64,000 nucleotides of DNA from Aplectana chamaeleonis (Eukaryota > Nematoda > Chromadorea > Rhabditida > Cosmocercidae), in assembly GCA_029168955.1 (NCBI GenBank), contig JAPDOI010001357.1, positions 124,001 through 188,000 of the forward strand, written 5' to 3'. Made by a program: the position numbers and the translations under genes. This document shows positions 27,501 through 36,960 of the stretch, piece after piece. The first letter of the stretch is position 1. The number at the start of each line of letters is the position of its first letter. The notes under the pieces are model-generated. The model worked only from the letters and a program-made list of their open reading frames with translations, made no database searches and was not told where the DNA came from.

Positions 27501-28358
27501 AGCGAACCCCAGATTCGTGTTCAGCACCCTCGATTACCCATACATACAGGTTTTGAGCAAAATCCAAAAAAAAATTCAAAGCACTCAAAAAATTGCGAAA
27601 CTTGAAAAACGCTCATAACTTTTTCAGAGTGATTCTATACAGCTTCGAAGGATATTCGGACCCTAAGTCCAAAAATGGTTCAGAAAAGTACATTTCTTTT
27701 GGAATGGTCATTTTAACGAAAAAGTGTTCCCTGGTGAGACCGAGGTAATTGTTAGTCGAAAAAACCGCCCTCGCCGGCTCTGGTCGCCCCGTTCGATATG
27801 TATGAAAACCAGTGAAAGCCATTGATGATGGAGGTTGAAAAAAACACCCGATGCGGCCGACTGTGGCTGTCAATATTCGCGAAAGATGTGGAATTAAAGC
27901 AGATATCATGCATATGTTATCTTATCTCATGTGCGTATCAGTCGGACCGGTCACAACCGGTGTTTTCCGTCCCCCCTCACTTATTATGTAATTCGTGCTT
28001 ATCGACCAGGTTGGCTACACCCTATCCGCCAACTATGATCGGAGCTTCAGGGCTCTGCTAACAGCCTTGGTGAATGTTCTTGCGTAATCCCACGAAACTG
28101 TGCGTATTCCACTTCAACACCAATCAGGCATCATCATGTAGAGCAGTTTCCAACTTTTTCAAGGGTACAGGACCGCCAGCGAGCGCGCTAGTGATCCGAG
28201 ATTACCGCTGCGTTTTGCGCCGTCTCAATGAGTATTTACAGAAAGTTGCTGCCTTCAAGCGCGAAACGTTGTGCACTATCGAGACGTTCAACTTGATGCA
28301 ACCTCATCCGTTCACTATGGAAATATCGAAAAAATACCCGGACGTGTCGTTCTTCTAG
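18579..28358 (+). CDS. Nuclear hormone receptor (nematode supplementary NR, HNF4-like group), nine exons, 5' exon(s) missing
   Basis: Ligand-regulated nuclear transcription factor of the zinc-finger NR family. I assembled it from splice sites: exons 18579-18679, 20327-20441, 20959-21079, 21410-21506, 21653-21751, 22914-23050, 24157-24311, 24381-24538 and 28242-28358 (stop TAG 28356-28358). Every exon has AG upstream and, except the last, GT downstream, and all phases join. Exon 1 seen here encodes the first zinc finger ([13 protein letters not shown]-box [10 protein letters not shown]). Exon 2 encodes the second finger (C-x5-C-x9-C-x2-C-type spacing, ending [11 protein letters not shown]). 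Exon 3 is the basic hinge (RRRKRKTRR). Exons 4-9 are the ligand-binding domain, with EWAKSFE, then [10 protein letters not shown], then [18 protein letters not shown], ending in [12 protein letters not shown]. About 365 codons are accounted for. The first exon here starts in phase 1, so at least one upstream exon carrying the start codon is missing from my model. The 3.7-kb last intron could hide another exon. Introns hold several TEs. Family assignment is near certain; the exact nhr gene is unknown. Confidence 0.9.
18849..19127. mobile_element. Family C MITE in a receptor intron
   Basis: Ends TTGTGCTTGTCTGGG and inverse, with TA on both outer sides. It lies between the two zinc-finger exons. 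Confidence 0.85.
20050..20250. repeat. Short relative of the 11.0-12.3 kb unit, without minisatellite
   Basis: Begins 'gtgcacacccaagcctctatg' then 'cggcgtacttgtgggc', like 11020-11060. It ends 'gaccgatagaatttccgttc' then a decayed CA tract, like 12010-12050. The minisatellite is absent. Confidence 0.55.
20493..20896. mobile_element. Family F MITE (TTAA target), in a receptor intron
   Basis: Ends AAGGCATCATGC and inverse GGATGATGCCTT, TTAA at 20489-20492 and 20897-20900. Interior shares 'ggtcgatcatcta' and 'gtgtattcaaact' with 6340-6760. Confidence 0.8.
22335..22860. repeat. Family J palindromic repeats in a receptor intron
   Basis: 'ctttatacttccgccgccga' at 22350 pairs with 'cggctgcggaagtataaagg' at 22456, with 'gatcgtgccgcg' between. 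Further partial units (gccgccgagcggcgcggcgg, gccgcaccgctcggcggc) follow to 22860. Confidence 0.75.
23091..24088. mobile_element. TTAA-type element related to family B, in a receptor intron
   Basis: Left end TTAA-CGGCAGCGTTCACGATAA; right end CCGTGAACGCTTCC then TTTGAA. About 1 kb, with GC-rich blocks ('gggccgcag') on both sides of the centre. The right end is eroded. Confidence 0.5.
25200..26800. repeat. Diverged copy of hAT-element interior, in receptor last intron
   Basis: 25200-25735 parallels 7081-7760: shared blocks include 'taccttccaaaa', 'gggcaaagttcgggt', 'cttgtacggattgttg' and 'ggttatttggagygct'. Related motifs continue at 26580-26790 on the far side of a nested foldback element. 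Termini were not found. Confidence 0.55.
25740..26577. mobile_element. Large foldback element nested in the hAT-like repeat
   Basis: Left end TAGTCTGCC and, further in, 'ccatagcaaccctgc', matched by 'gcatggttgctat' and GCGGACTA at the right. Successive inner shells also pair: 'gaaactacagg' with 'cctgtagtttc', and 'aagcctagttttgactgca' with 'tgcagtcaaaactaggctt'. About 840 bp; target duplication unclear. Confidence 0.65.
26937..27310. mobile_element. hAT-type MITE with 8-bp target duplication, in receptor last intron
   Basis: 374 bp. Inverted ends TAGAGTGTTGGAACGAATAA and inverse. Exact 8-bp direct repeat GCAGATAC at 26929-26936 and 27311-27318. No coding frame. Confidence 0.88.
27735..28045. 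mobile_element. Decayed family K-like copy in the receptor's last intron
   Basis: Contains 'cgttcgatatgtatga', 'cttatcgaccagg' and a right end GCCAACTATGATCGG that resemble K termini and interior. Boundaries are eroded and no target duplication is visible. Confidence 0.35.
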
Positions 28359-28434
28359 TCATTTCATATTCAAGCGCAAGAAGCTGGGATGTCAGATTTC
28401 TAAGAATACCCAACAACTAGCCTGCCGTATTTCC

Positions 28435-28880
28435 TGTAATTGAGCACCGGGGTGTACTATATTTCAACCTCCTCCAAAAGGGGATTCAATTAGAGAGAGG
28501 GGTTCAAATAGAGGGGGAGGTTCTAATTTTCAACTGACAATTCAAGAGTCAATATGGGCAAACAAAGTTTATTAGGCAAAAGTGGGACAATATCGAATCA
28601 CTCGGCAAACTTCAAGAAATTATCAATAAAGTCATTGTTTAAGTCCTTCTAATGATCAATCTCTTCGAAAATGTCGTCAATGTTTTGGGTATCAACATCT
28701 CGAGCAGCGCGTAGCAGTTCACGTCCGCTAGGATTGGGTCTCCAATGTGTTTTTAGCTGAAGGGGGGGGGGCTCTAGGAGAGAGGGTGGGGATGTTCTAT
28801 TCTTCAACCTCCACCGAAAGGGGGGTTCAATTAGAGGGAGAGGTTCAAATAGAGGGAGTGTTTAATAACAGGAAATACGG
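28435..28880. mobile_element. Foldback element with CCGTATTTCC ends, just after the receptor stop
   Basis: Ends CCGTATTTCCTGT and ACAGGAAATACGG. Both halves carry 'ttcaattagag' and 'ttcaaatagaggg' in the same orientation. It starts 77 bp after the receptor stop codon and may hold the transcript's 3' end. Confidence 0.7.
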
Positions 28881-29349
28881 TATCTCACAACGCTTTCCGA
28901 TCATAGTTTCTGGCCATGTACCATGCATGGAATTGTTAACAATGTGCTTCCATAGGATAGGTACTCGCTATAATTCCTCTAACCTCATTGAATATGGGAC
29001 GATGATGATTCTCTGTTGCTCGCATGTGTTGGTATATGTTATTCCTGTACAATTGGACACATGTGAGAAGTCGCGCACAGCCTAGAATGGCCAGGTCTTT
29101 CCACTCATACTTGGTCTTTCTATTCAGTCGCGACTTGCGTGATTTATTTGGCTGTAAACTGATTTTGAACACTATGTGTTTAATATATATATATATATAT
29201 ATCCTAGAATTGCTTTCGACGAGACAGATCTCTTCTTGAATACGCGTAAAAGGTAGTCAGTTCGTGGTTGTTTCCTGGAAAGTCCTGATATACGTTGTTT
29301 ATCCTCGTTTCATCGCCTATATTAGGCAGTTTGTCGCGTTGTAAATACA

Positions 29350-29445
29350 AGATCCCGGATTTATACTTCCGGTGCGGAGCGATATTGATCGATTTCCGCT
29401 AATTCTACGTTACTGCGTTGCGTCGCGAGGGAAGTATAAACCCGA
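29350..29445. repeat. Family J-like short palindrome
   Basis: 'gatttatacttccggtgcgg' pairs with 'cgcgagggaagtataaaccc'. Confidence 0.6.
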
Positions 29446-30084
29446 ATTGAAAGAGATGTTTGGTTCTATTACATATGAGGGTCTCTAGTGTCTGTTATGA
29501 AACTGACCAGTGATTACCATCTTTCCTTGTTCTCGATTTATTCGGGAGTTTGTGAACCTCATATATTGCAGAATTCGTCGTATAGTACGCGTAAACTTTT
29601 GCGTAGCTCTGATGTAGCTACGAAAAAAGGATAAAAATTTCTATTGTTGATTTGATTCATTTACTGATGCGATGCATTGTGCAAATATAACTAACGGCGT
29701 TTTTGATTGGTTTCGAGACTATCGGAGATGCGGAATCATCCTGTTAAGGACGGTGTCAATATGATTTCCGAGGTCTCCGTTGATTATAAAACGTCCACTT
29801 ATACCCTGCAAGCATGTATGCTGACCAAAAACACGAAAAATCTATCGAAAGCCACATTTGGAGCCCATCTTAATTCTAACCAGGGACTTTGATAGTCATG
29901 CCTGGGCGTTTGAAAATCGGTGAACGTTACCTTGTCATTGCGTACAGATTCTTTCCATATCTGCCGTCGGGTTTCATCAAACCTCAAATTAGTTAACAGC
30001 CCTGATCAGGATATGGGTGCTGATGACTGTGAGTTACTACCTCGGAGTCTTCACCGCTACCTCGTCTCACTCCAACAGTGGTAG

Positions 30085-30148
30085 TTGGAGCAACTGGTAA
30101 CGAGCCTCGCTTACAGACAGGCAGTGGTTCAATCCCCGCCAATGCCAA
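30085..30148 (+). tRNA. tRNA-like fragment
   Basis: 'gagcaactggtaacgagc' resembles a D-arm, and 'ggcagtggttcaatccccgc' a T-arm with B box. The 5' part does not fold convincingly. Likely a pseudogene or tRNA-derived SINE. Confidence 0.3.
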
Positions 30149-30613
30149 TGAACTTGCCTGCATGCACTGGGCAGTGTGTCCACGTCACATAGCTTTCAAT
30201 CACGAGTAAAAGATTTCTAACCTTTAAAAATGTATCCCGTTGCCATACAGGTCATCTACGCAATCGCGTTCAGTCCGGAAAATGCACGCTGATTGCGAAA
30301 GTGTATTGCGGCCAGGATCCTCTGACAGGGATGTCGGACCGGGTGACCCGACATCCCTATAGGAGGATCAGGGATGTGCGGCAAACGACAATCGACAAAA
30401 ATCGCCCAAAATGGCCGGCAATCGACAAACGGCAAAATAAAAAACCTCGTACGAAAAAGAATACGAGTGTTTGAAAAGTAACTGTAGGAAGACGTTTGAT
30501 TTCCTCGTGCACCTATAGTATTAAATATAATAAAGTGAAAAATCGTTCCCAAGTGTTGGCGTTCTGCAAGGGTAACTTTCTGAGAAAGAAAACAAGCGGA
30601 GCACAGTCACTAA

Positions 30614-31097
30614 AGGCACAGTACATCCTCAGATATGAATTTTGAGATTTTCATGTAATTGTGTTGAAGACCCCACCTGTATAACACGTGCCAAATGCGA
30701 GATCTCAATTCCTTCAAATAAGCGAGATATAAGCGACCACCACAGGCCCGAACCCCTTTGCTCACCACCACAGGCCCGACTCCCAAACAGAATTTCGAAC
30801 TCGATAGCGGCTCGATGGATGGATGAATTCCAACAAGTCGTCGTTCTTCAGTCCCCTGCCGGGCCGTCTCCCTGTCCTGGCTCACACTCGCGCAATGATT
30901 GCGATTAAGGAGAAATACAGGCCATAGACAACTCGTCCACCAATTTTTCACCTTCAAAATCTTTTTTTTTTTCGAAAAGCCACAACTCTGTTCAAGGGGG
31001 TCTTGGACCATTTCAGAGATATCTTTGTTATCAGCGTGTGCCCCTCCAAAATGAGCATGGAATCTGAAAATTAATTTTTTTTGGGTTTACTGTGCCT
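30614..31097. mobile_element. Family G MITE (AGGCACAG ends)
   Basis: Ends AGGCACAGTACATCCTC and inverse-like GTTTACTGTGCCT; flanks CTAA and TCAA, each one base from TTAA. The interior includes a tandem 'cgaccaccacaggcccga'-type repeat. Lies just beyond the decayed PLE stop codon. Confidence 0.75.
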
Positions 31098-31188
31098 TCA
31101 AGGTCTCACCGCTGACGGCTCTCAGCGCAACTAAGGCTACGCTATGTGCGGCGGGTGCCCGATAAGGGAATAACCGCGATAAGAAGTG

Positions 31189-33270
31189 TTATGCGATAAG
31201 CCTTAAACTATCCGCCATTTCATCCCTGTTGTTTATTTCGGGAGACAACCGCTTTATTTCTAATGCTTCGTATAACTTTCTCTCCAGCGGTGCCTCTAGG
31301 GTAGTACGGTCACTTTCAACGAAGGTGGTGGTTCTTGAGCATGGTGTTCAGTGCGGTGCCGTGAGAAACTATTTCTTGTGTAGGAAACTGGATTTTTCAA
31401 AGCCCGCTGGTGATCTTCCAGGCGTTTGCGTCAGGGCCGCATCGTCTCTCCTATGTATCTCTGTCCACGTCCCTCGCACTCCACCATGTATACCGTGCCT
31501 CGGGGCTGACAAATCTTGTTCTCATCGCAGTATCCACAGTTTCTTCTGCCGCATCGCTCTTCGTATAACCTCGATAATGTCAGGATATCTTTCAAGGTTC
31601 GCGGCGGTTTGAGGCCCCCGTCATAGTCGGCCGAAAAACCGGCCGTCCTAGTCCCACCCGGTCGATATCTATGAGACACACGCAGGACGGGAAGAAATGA
31701 AGTGATGAAAATCATCCTCAACTGATAAAATTCCACCTCTATGTCGTCCTTGGTCGTATCAGGTGGATTTTTATCATTCCAGATGGTTTTTATCAGTTGG
31801 GGTCAAACTTTATCATATCATAGGACGATTTTTATCATTCGAGGTTGATTTTTATCACTTCATTTCTTCCCGTTTTGCGTGCTTCTCATACCTATCGACC
31901 GGGTGGGACTAGGACGGCCGCTTTCGGCCGACTATGACGGGGGCCTGAACACGAGCTTTATAGGTAAGTTTGACTGCTTACTACCCGATTTACAGCCTTG
32001 GCTATTCCCTCGTTAACACATGGTACCACCAAATGCACTCCTCCAGGGGTTAACCTTGGCCGCCACGACATAGGTGTAGAGGTGGTATACCCGTTGTCAG
32101 CCAAAATCCGCTCTATCGTCTCTTCTATAGTCTACAGCAATGGAAGTAGGACCTGGTGAGGTTGCGAATTCTTCTTAACATACTGTAGCCTGATAGTGTT
32201 ATCACTCATTTTTTCGAAATAGCTGAGATCGGTCGGTGAGTTTCGGCTGCCGCTCTCACATTTTCACCTGTTTTCATTGCTTCCACAGATGTAGTCGTAT
32301 CGGTGAACACACTGACTCACCGATCTATCAAAGCTGTTCCGTAAAAATGAGTGATACCACTAACAAACTACCGTATGTTAGGACGAGTCCGCAACCTCAC
32401 CAGGTCCTATTAACATTGCTGTAGACTATATATACTTCTTCTGTCTCGCGAGTACTAACCCTGTTCTTTGTAATGATGAGGTTTTTCACTACACTAGCCT
32501 TCATATAGGTCGGATGGGCGCTGCGTGAGTGTAAAATTATATTCTTGGATGCAGCCTTCTTATGCCACCTTAATTGTTTGCATCCACCAATAATCTTCAC
32601 ACTCGTATTGAGAAACGGAAGCCTGCCGTCTTTATCAGGAACTTCCATCGTGAAGCATATATTAGAATCGCATCCATTCAGGCTTGTAGGTGCGAGTTGA
32701 TGTTCAGTAGCAGTGGATGTATTGACGAACACATCGTCTATGTACCGTTTATAGAATAGGATTCCAATGGAAAGTGATCTTCGCTCTATTCTATACAGAT
32801 AAACGATGGCTAAGAACGGCGCTATCCTGAGGCCCATAGCAAGTCCACGTGTTTGATAATAGACCTCCGTTGAACAGAAAAACATTGCACCTCAGTATTG
32901 CTGTCAGAAACTCCTTTATATCGTTGTCTGTCAATCCAAAAGTGTGAATATCCGTGCGATGTCGACCAAGGAGTTCCAGCGCGGCAGACACTGCTTCGTC
33001 GTTATTGACATTAAAGTAATGAGACACAACGTCAAAACTTGCGTAGCACGCACCTTCTGGAACCTCACGATTGTTTAAGGCCGAGATGAATTCGTCTGCA
33101 TTCACAATATGTGCTGCAACATCGTGTAACAGCGGTGACAATATTTTGACGAGAAACCAGCTGATTCTATTTGCAGGCCCACCACATGACGATATGATTG
33201 GTCTCGTCTAGATCTCTCCTCCAGGGAAATGGCGTAGGTTTGCATCGTCGGGCAGTTTGTGGGTCTGATT
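31189..33270 (-). pseudogene. Decayed Penelope-like element copy of a different PLE lineage
   Basis: Broken PLE protein on the minus strand. Recognisable pieces, from N to C: THKLP and RPIISSCGGP near 33180-33260, SWFLVKILSPLLHDV (about 33150), SFDVVSHYFNV (motif A, about 33020), TRGLAMG then KRYIDDVFV (catalytic YIDD, about 32750), NIILHSRSAHP (about 32530), VNEGIAKAVN (about 32000), KPPRTLKDILT (about 31600), CGYC then VYMVECEGRGQRYIGETMRP (GIY-YIG, about 31440), ending NNRDEMADSLRLIA with TAA at 31189-31191. Internal stops and frame changes make it inactive. A 333-bp Tc5-type MITE interrupts it at 31613-31945. The residues differ clearly from the neighbouring PLE, so it is a separate, older family. 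Confidence 0.85.
31613..31945. mobile_element. Family K MITE (Tc4/Tc5-type, TNA target duplication)
   Basis: Terminal inverted repeats start GGCCCCCGTCATAGTCGGCC and read as a long foldback. TGA flanks both ends (31610-31612 and 31946-31948), a 3-bp TNA-type duplication as made by Tc4/Tc5 elements. Removing the element plus one TGA restores the surrounding PLE reading frame, which confirms the boundaries. Confidence 0.85.
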
Positions 33271-33432
33271 GTCCATTGTGTTTGTGGTTTGGGTGTGTGG
33301 GTATGATATCAGTGATCAAAGTATAACACGTTGAAACGTGGCGAGTCGTTAACTCTCTCGAGTGCCACCCGTGTGACGACTCGGCGCCAAGCGAATCCCA
33401 CTCGGATGTTGGGTGCCAACCGAGTGCCGATT

Positions 33433-33745
33433 TGTTCACGCGTAGTTTTGAAGCTCGACTGCGTAGAGATTGATCTTCTTTAACCTCTTTATTGCGACGT
33501 TTCGGGTCGTAGACCCTTCGTCAGGCTGTAATTCATTACAGTACACTATAAGGCAATTGCTCAAATAAAGTGCTATCAGAAACCGATAAGGATACGGCAG
33601 TAAAGAGAAAATTGTCTGACCGGGTTGGGTGTTTTTGTTTTTGAAAGCGGTTGCAGAAGACGACCGACTCTAACCCAGGGCTAACGACAAGTGACCGGTT
33701 GGGCGACCAATGTCGTGTGGATGGTCACGGGTCAAGTATCACTGC
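33433..33745 (-). mobile_element. 3' untranslated tail of the near-intact PLE
   Basis: This stretch downstream of the PLE stop codon is matched almost base for base, in inverted orientation, by the DNA after the other PLE copy at 47145-47460. That places the element's 3' end near 33433. It contains a 16-nt hairpin and a CTGACGA / GAAAC core (33499-33524 on the minus strand). The 14-bp direct repeat of the composite (33419-33432) abuts this end. Confidence 0.75.
33499..33541 (-). ncRNA. Hammerhead-ribozyme-like core in PLE 3' region (second copy)
   Basis: Exact inverted counterpart of the motif at 47349-47391. On the minus strand the hairpin lies at 33526-33541 and the CTGACGA-stem-GAAAC core at 33499-33524. 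Conservation in both copies fits a functional part of the element, but the copies are young, so conservation alone is weak evidence. Confidence 0.5.
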
Positions 33746-35989
33746 CTAATCCGGATGCGTTGTTAGCAGTCTCAGCGCTTCCTTTATTTCTTCACGGTTG
33801 TTCATGGGCGGTCTCCATTTCTTTATCTCTATCGCTTCTTTTATTTTCCTCTCTACCGTGTCCGAGATGTTTCTATGTAAGACGCTGGCTGTCATTCTTG
33901 GTACAGCACCGTCGAGGTGGCGAAGAGTCCGATGTCTGGAAAAGGCACTGCATGGATAGGAGTTTGGTGAACGTAACGCCCTGAAGTGCTCATCCAATCG
34001 AAATCTCAATGGTCTTCCTGTCTCCCCGATATAGAATTCTCCACACTTCTCACATTGCACCCTGTAGACCACATCACGTAGTTGACAGATTTTTTCACTT
34101 CCTGTGCAATATGTGCAGGCACCTCTGTCACATCGATCTTCGTAGGGTCTCGAGGACGTTAAGAGTTGTCGTAATGAGGGTGGTGGACGGAACACCAGGC
34201 GAAGGGGAAGAGAAGAACCGCGGACAACTGTGTTAACATCTCTGGCGAAGGCCTCATTCACGTATGGAAGGACCAAGGCGGTGTTTGACAAAGAATGCCG
34301 ATACGGACGCCAAGTGTACGGGTCTCCATCGCTATAGCCGTTTTCATGCAGTATTTTTCTTATCTGCCTTTCCGTCGCGTCCTGAGTATCAGAGGTAAAC
34401 TTTCTTGCTGCGCGTACGAAGTTTCTCACGACACTGCTCTTTATAAATAATGGATGACAGCTACGTGAATGCAGTAAAATATTTTTCGATGCAGGCTTAG
34501 TGTACCAGGTGTTGTGAACCCGCTGATTGGATACTTTAATCTTGGTGTTCAGAAATGAGAGGTATCCATCAGAACCGGGTCGTTCTGCCGTGAGCTGGAT
34601 GGCTGCATTTTGGGAATTCAAGCTCGACAGAATATGGTGCAACGTTCCTCGTGATTTGGCCACTATTAGTATGTCATCAATGTAGCGACCGTAGAAGACT
34701 ACATCCGGTGTAAGGCTACTTCTTTCAAGGTTGTCCATGAACAGTATTGCAAGAAGTGGTGCAAGTCTATTGCCCATAGCAAGACCACGTCTTTGTCTGT
34801 AGATGGTGTTGTTGAAACGAAAGAAGTTGAAATCAACAACTGCAGTGAGGAGTTCTTCAATGTCTTCAGGTTCAAGGCCGAAGAGATGAACATCCTGTAG
34901 ATGTTGGCGCAATGAGATCATACAAGATGCTACCGCTAAATGAGTGTCCACGTTCGTATACAGAGCGGTGACGTCAAAGCTCTGATACTCTATATACGAA
35001 CCAGTCAAGTCGCTGTTCCTCAGTTTCTCCAGGAAATGATCGGTGTTCACAAGATGTGAAGGGACAAATTGTAGAAGAGGAGACAAAACCTGATGTAAGA
35101 ACCAGCTGATCCCGTCCGTTGGTCCGTTGCAACAAGACACGATCGGTCGGGTTTTGATATCAGCGTTAGTCGGCTGTGTTCCTTCCTCCGCGACAGGGAG
35201 CTTATGCGTTTTCACCAGTTGGTAATAGGTAGGGATGGTTGCATGTGTAGGAATGAGCCTCGTTCGAATCTTCTTGTCCAATTTCCTATCCAGTAAACGC
35301 TTAACGTCAGCATTCAGTTTCTTCAAGTTGTTTTTGTATTCGTTAATTGAAGAAATCGTGTAGGTTGCTGGATCAGAAAGGGATTCTTGACATAACGTTA
35401 TGTCTCTTTCCTTCGTCATAACAACAAAACCTCCGCACTTGTCACCAATGGAAAACCTGAGTGTTGATCTGAGTAGGAGTGCCTTTCGTAAGCCAGCCCT
35501 TTCTGTGACAGTCATGTTATCCGGAGCACTCCTTCGGCGATGATTCTCAATAATTTGAATTATATCGGGTTCGAGTACGGCCAGTCTTGCTGTCCATGAG
35601 GGAGTGTGGGACGGGGCCTGGACATATTTTCGTGGAAATGGTATATCCCTAATTAGATGCTCCTGTCGGGTTGCTACAGTTGCACCAATTTGCTCCTTCC
35701 ATCTCTGCGCATACGCATATTTCTGGAAAGCCATTATCACTTCAGTCTTCGTATGATCATTGATAAGCGGACGTGGTGCAAAACTCGGTCCGAGGTTGAG
35801 AACTGATTCTACTTCATCGTCGACGGTTTCCTGATCAATAGCGGTGCATCGTTTTGGGGGCACTGCACCAGGGATCACGAAGCTGCGGGGCCGTACGTGG
35901 CGGTGTTGCAGGTTCTCTAGTTTCCGAGTAAGTCTATCCCTTGTTTGTGCTCTCAAATCATCGTCCACTCTGTATACGAACGTGGACAC
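33746..35989 (-). CDS. Penelope-like element (PLE) reverse transcriptase with C-terminal GIY-YIG endonuclease
   Basis: A 747-codon open frame for the single protein of a PLE retrotransposon, which nicks target DNA with its GIY-YIG domain and reverse-transcribes the element RNA. Visible motifs: KTHKLP about residue 260, TRPIVSCCNGP about 281-291, SFDVTALYTNVD about 338-349 (RT motif A), RRGLAMGNRLAP about 400-411, and catalytic YIDD at 436-439. The C-terminus has a CTYC cysteine pair (625-628), then VYRVQC (641-646) and FYIGETGRPL (652-661), the GIY-YIG core, followed by RLDEH. There are no internal stops, so the copy looks young. The first few residues (MSTFVYR) come from the junction with the head-to-head + strand copy at about 35970-35990, so the true N-terminus is probably truncated. 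A 3' untranslated stretch runs to about 33433 and contains a hammerhead-like motif. Confidence 0.92.
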   Translation of the reverse strand: MSTFVYRVDDDLRAQTRDRLTRKLENLQHRHVRPRSFVIPGAVPPKRCTAIDQETVDDEVESVLNLGPSFAPRPLINDHTKTEVIMAFQKYAYAQRWKEQIGATVATRQEHLIRDIPFPRKYVQAPSHTPSWTARLAVLEPDIIQIIENHRRRSAPDNMTVTERAGLRKALLLRSTLRFSIGDKCGGFVVMTKERDITLCQESLSDPATYTISSINEYKNNLKKLNADVKRLLDRKLDKKIRTRLIPTHATIPTYYQLVKTHKLPVAEEGTQPTNADIKTRPIVSCCNGPTDGISWFLHQVLSPLLQFVPSHLVNTDHFLEKLRNSDLTGSYIEYQSFDVTALYTNVDTHLAVASCMISLRQHLQDVHLFGLEPEDIEELLTAVVDFNFFRFNNTIYRQRRGLAMGNRLAPLLAILFMDNLERSSLTPDVVFYGRYIDDILIVAKSRGTLHHILSSLNSQNAAIQLTAERPGSDGYLSFLNTKIKVSNQRVHNTWYTKPASKNILLHSRSCHPLFIKSSVVRNFVRAARKFTSDTQDATERQIRKILHENGYSDGDPYTWRPYRHSLSNTALVLPYVNEAFARDVNTVVRGSSLPLRLVFRPPPSLRQLLTSSRPYEDRCDRGACTYCTGSEKICQLRDVVYRVQCEKCGEFYIGETGRPLRFRLDEHFRALRSPNSYPCSAFSRHRTLRHLDGAVPRMTASVLHRNISDTVERKIKEAIEIKKWRPPMNNREEIKEALRLLTTHPD

Positions 35990-36673
35990 TCAATCAGCGG
36001 TAGCATCTTGTATGATCTCATTGCGCCAACATCTACAGGATGTTCATCTCTTCGGCCTTGAACCTGAAGACATTGAAGAACTCCTCACTGCAGTTGTTGA
36101 TTTCAACTTCTTTCGTTTCAACAACACCATCTACAGACAAAGACGTGGTCTTGCTATGGGCAACAGACTTGCACCACTTCTTGCAATACTGTTCATGGAC
36201 AACCTTGAAAGAAGTAGCCTTACACCGGATGTAGTCTTCTACGGTCGCTACATTGATGACATACTAATAGTGGCCAAATCACGAGGAACGTTGCACCATA
36301 TTCTGTCGAGCTTGAATTCCCAAAATGCAGCCATCCAGCTCACGGCAGAACGACCCGGTTCTGATGGATACCTCTCATTTCTGAACACCAAGATTAAAGT
36401 ATCCAATCAGCGGGTTCACAACACCTGGTACACTAAGCCTGCATCGAAAAATATTTTACTGCATTCACGTAGCTGTCATCCATTATTTATAAAGAGCAGT
36501 GTCGTGAGAAACTTCGTACGCGCAGCAAGAAAGTTGACCTCTGATACTCAGGACGCGACGGAAAGGCAGATAAGAAAAATACTGCATGAAAACGGCTATA
36601 GCGATGGAGACCCGTACACTTGGCGTCCGTATCGGCATTCTTTGTCAAACACCGCCTTGGTCCTTCCATACGT
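35970..36673 (+). pseudogene. 5'-truncated PLE copy, RT part, interrupted by a 10-kb insertion
   Basis: The + strand frame starts inside RT motif A (LYTNVDTQSAVASC) and continues through RRGLAMGNRLAP and YIDDILIVAK to NTALVLPYV. There it runs into unrelated sequence at 36674. It is nearly identical to residues about 344-577 of the minus-strand PLE protein. The remaining C-terminal part resumes at 46629, which shows the copy was contiguous before the 36674-46628 insertion. It is joined head-to-head with the minus-strand PLE at about 35970-35990, sharing the short tract TGTATACGAACGTGGACA. It lacks the N-terminal third, so it is a dead copy. Confidence 0.88.
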
Positions 36674-36960
36674 CTCAGCAGAAAATTTTCTAGTGGTTTA
36701 CTTCCGAATTACGAGAGGTTTACTTCCAATTACAAGTGAATGCTGGTTTTTACCACAGAATTCCTCCTAGGTGCTGATCCGACAGAAAATCTGCCAGATT
36801 ACTGTTAAATTAGGGTAGTTGGCCCCGTAAATCTCCCGAATTTTCATGTAATCCTCCAGAATACTTCCGTTTTCCAGCAGAAAGGTATTTTTCCAAGAAG
36901 TGGCAGTAAATTTCCAGTAAAACGCAAAACCCTGCCAAAATCTTCGTGGACGTCATCGCG

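Larger units (their letters stand above)
28881..30613. other. Intergenic, no gene seen
   Basis: Includes a short TA run (29180-29201), the small J-like palindrome and the tRNA-like fragment described separately. Confidence 0.55.

Noticed and set aside
33167..33439. 90-codon minus-strand protein
   Set aside because: It overlaps the decayed PLE's N-terminal region in the wrong frame and runs into the 14-bp repeat; not a gene.
35844..35969. N-terminal extension of the + strand PLE fragment
   Set aside because: This part of the frame is antisense of the minus-strand PLE; real homology starts at about 35970.
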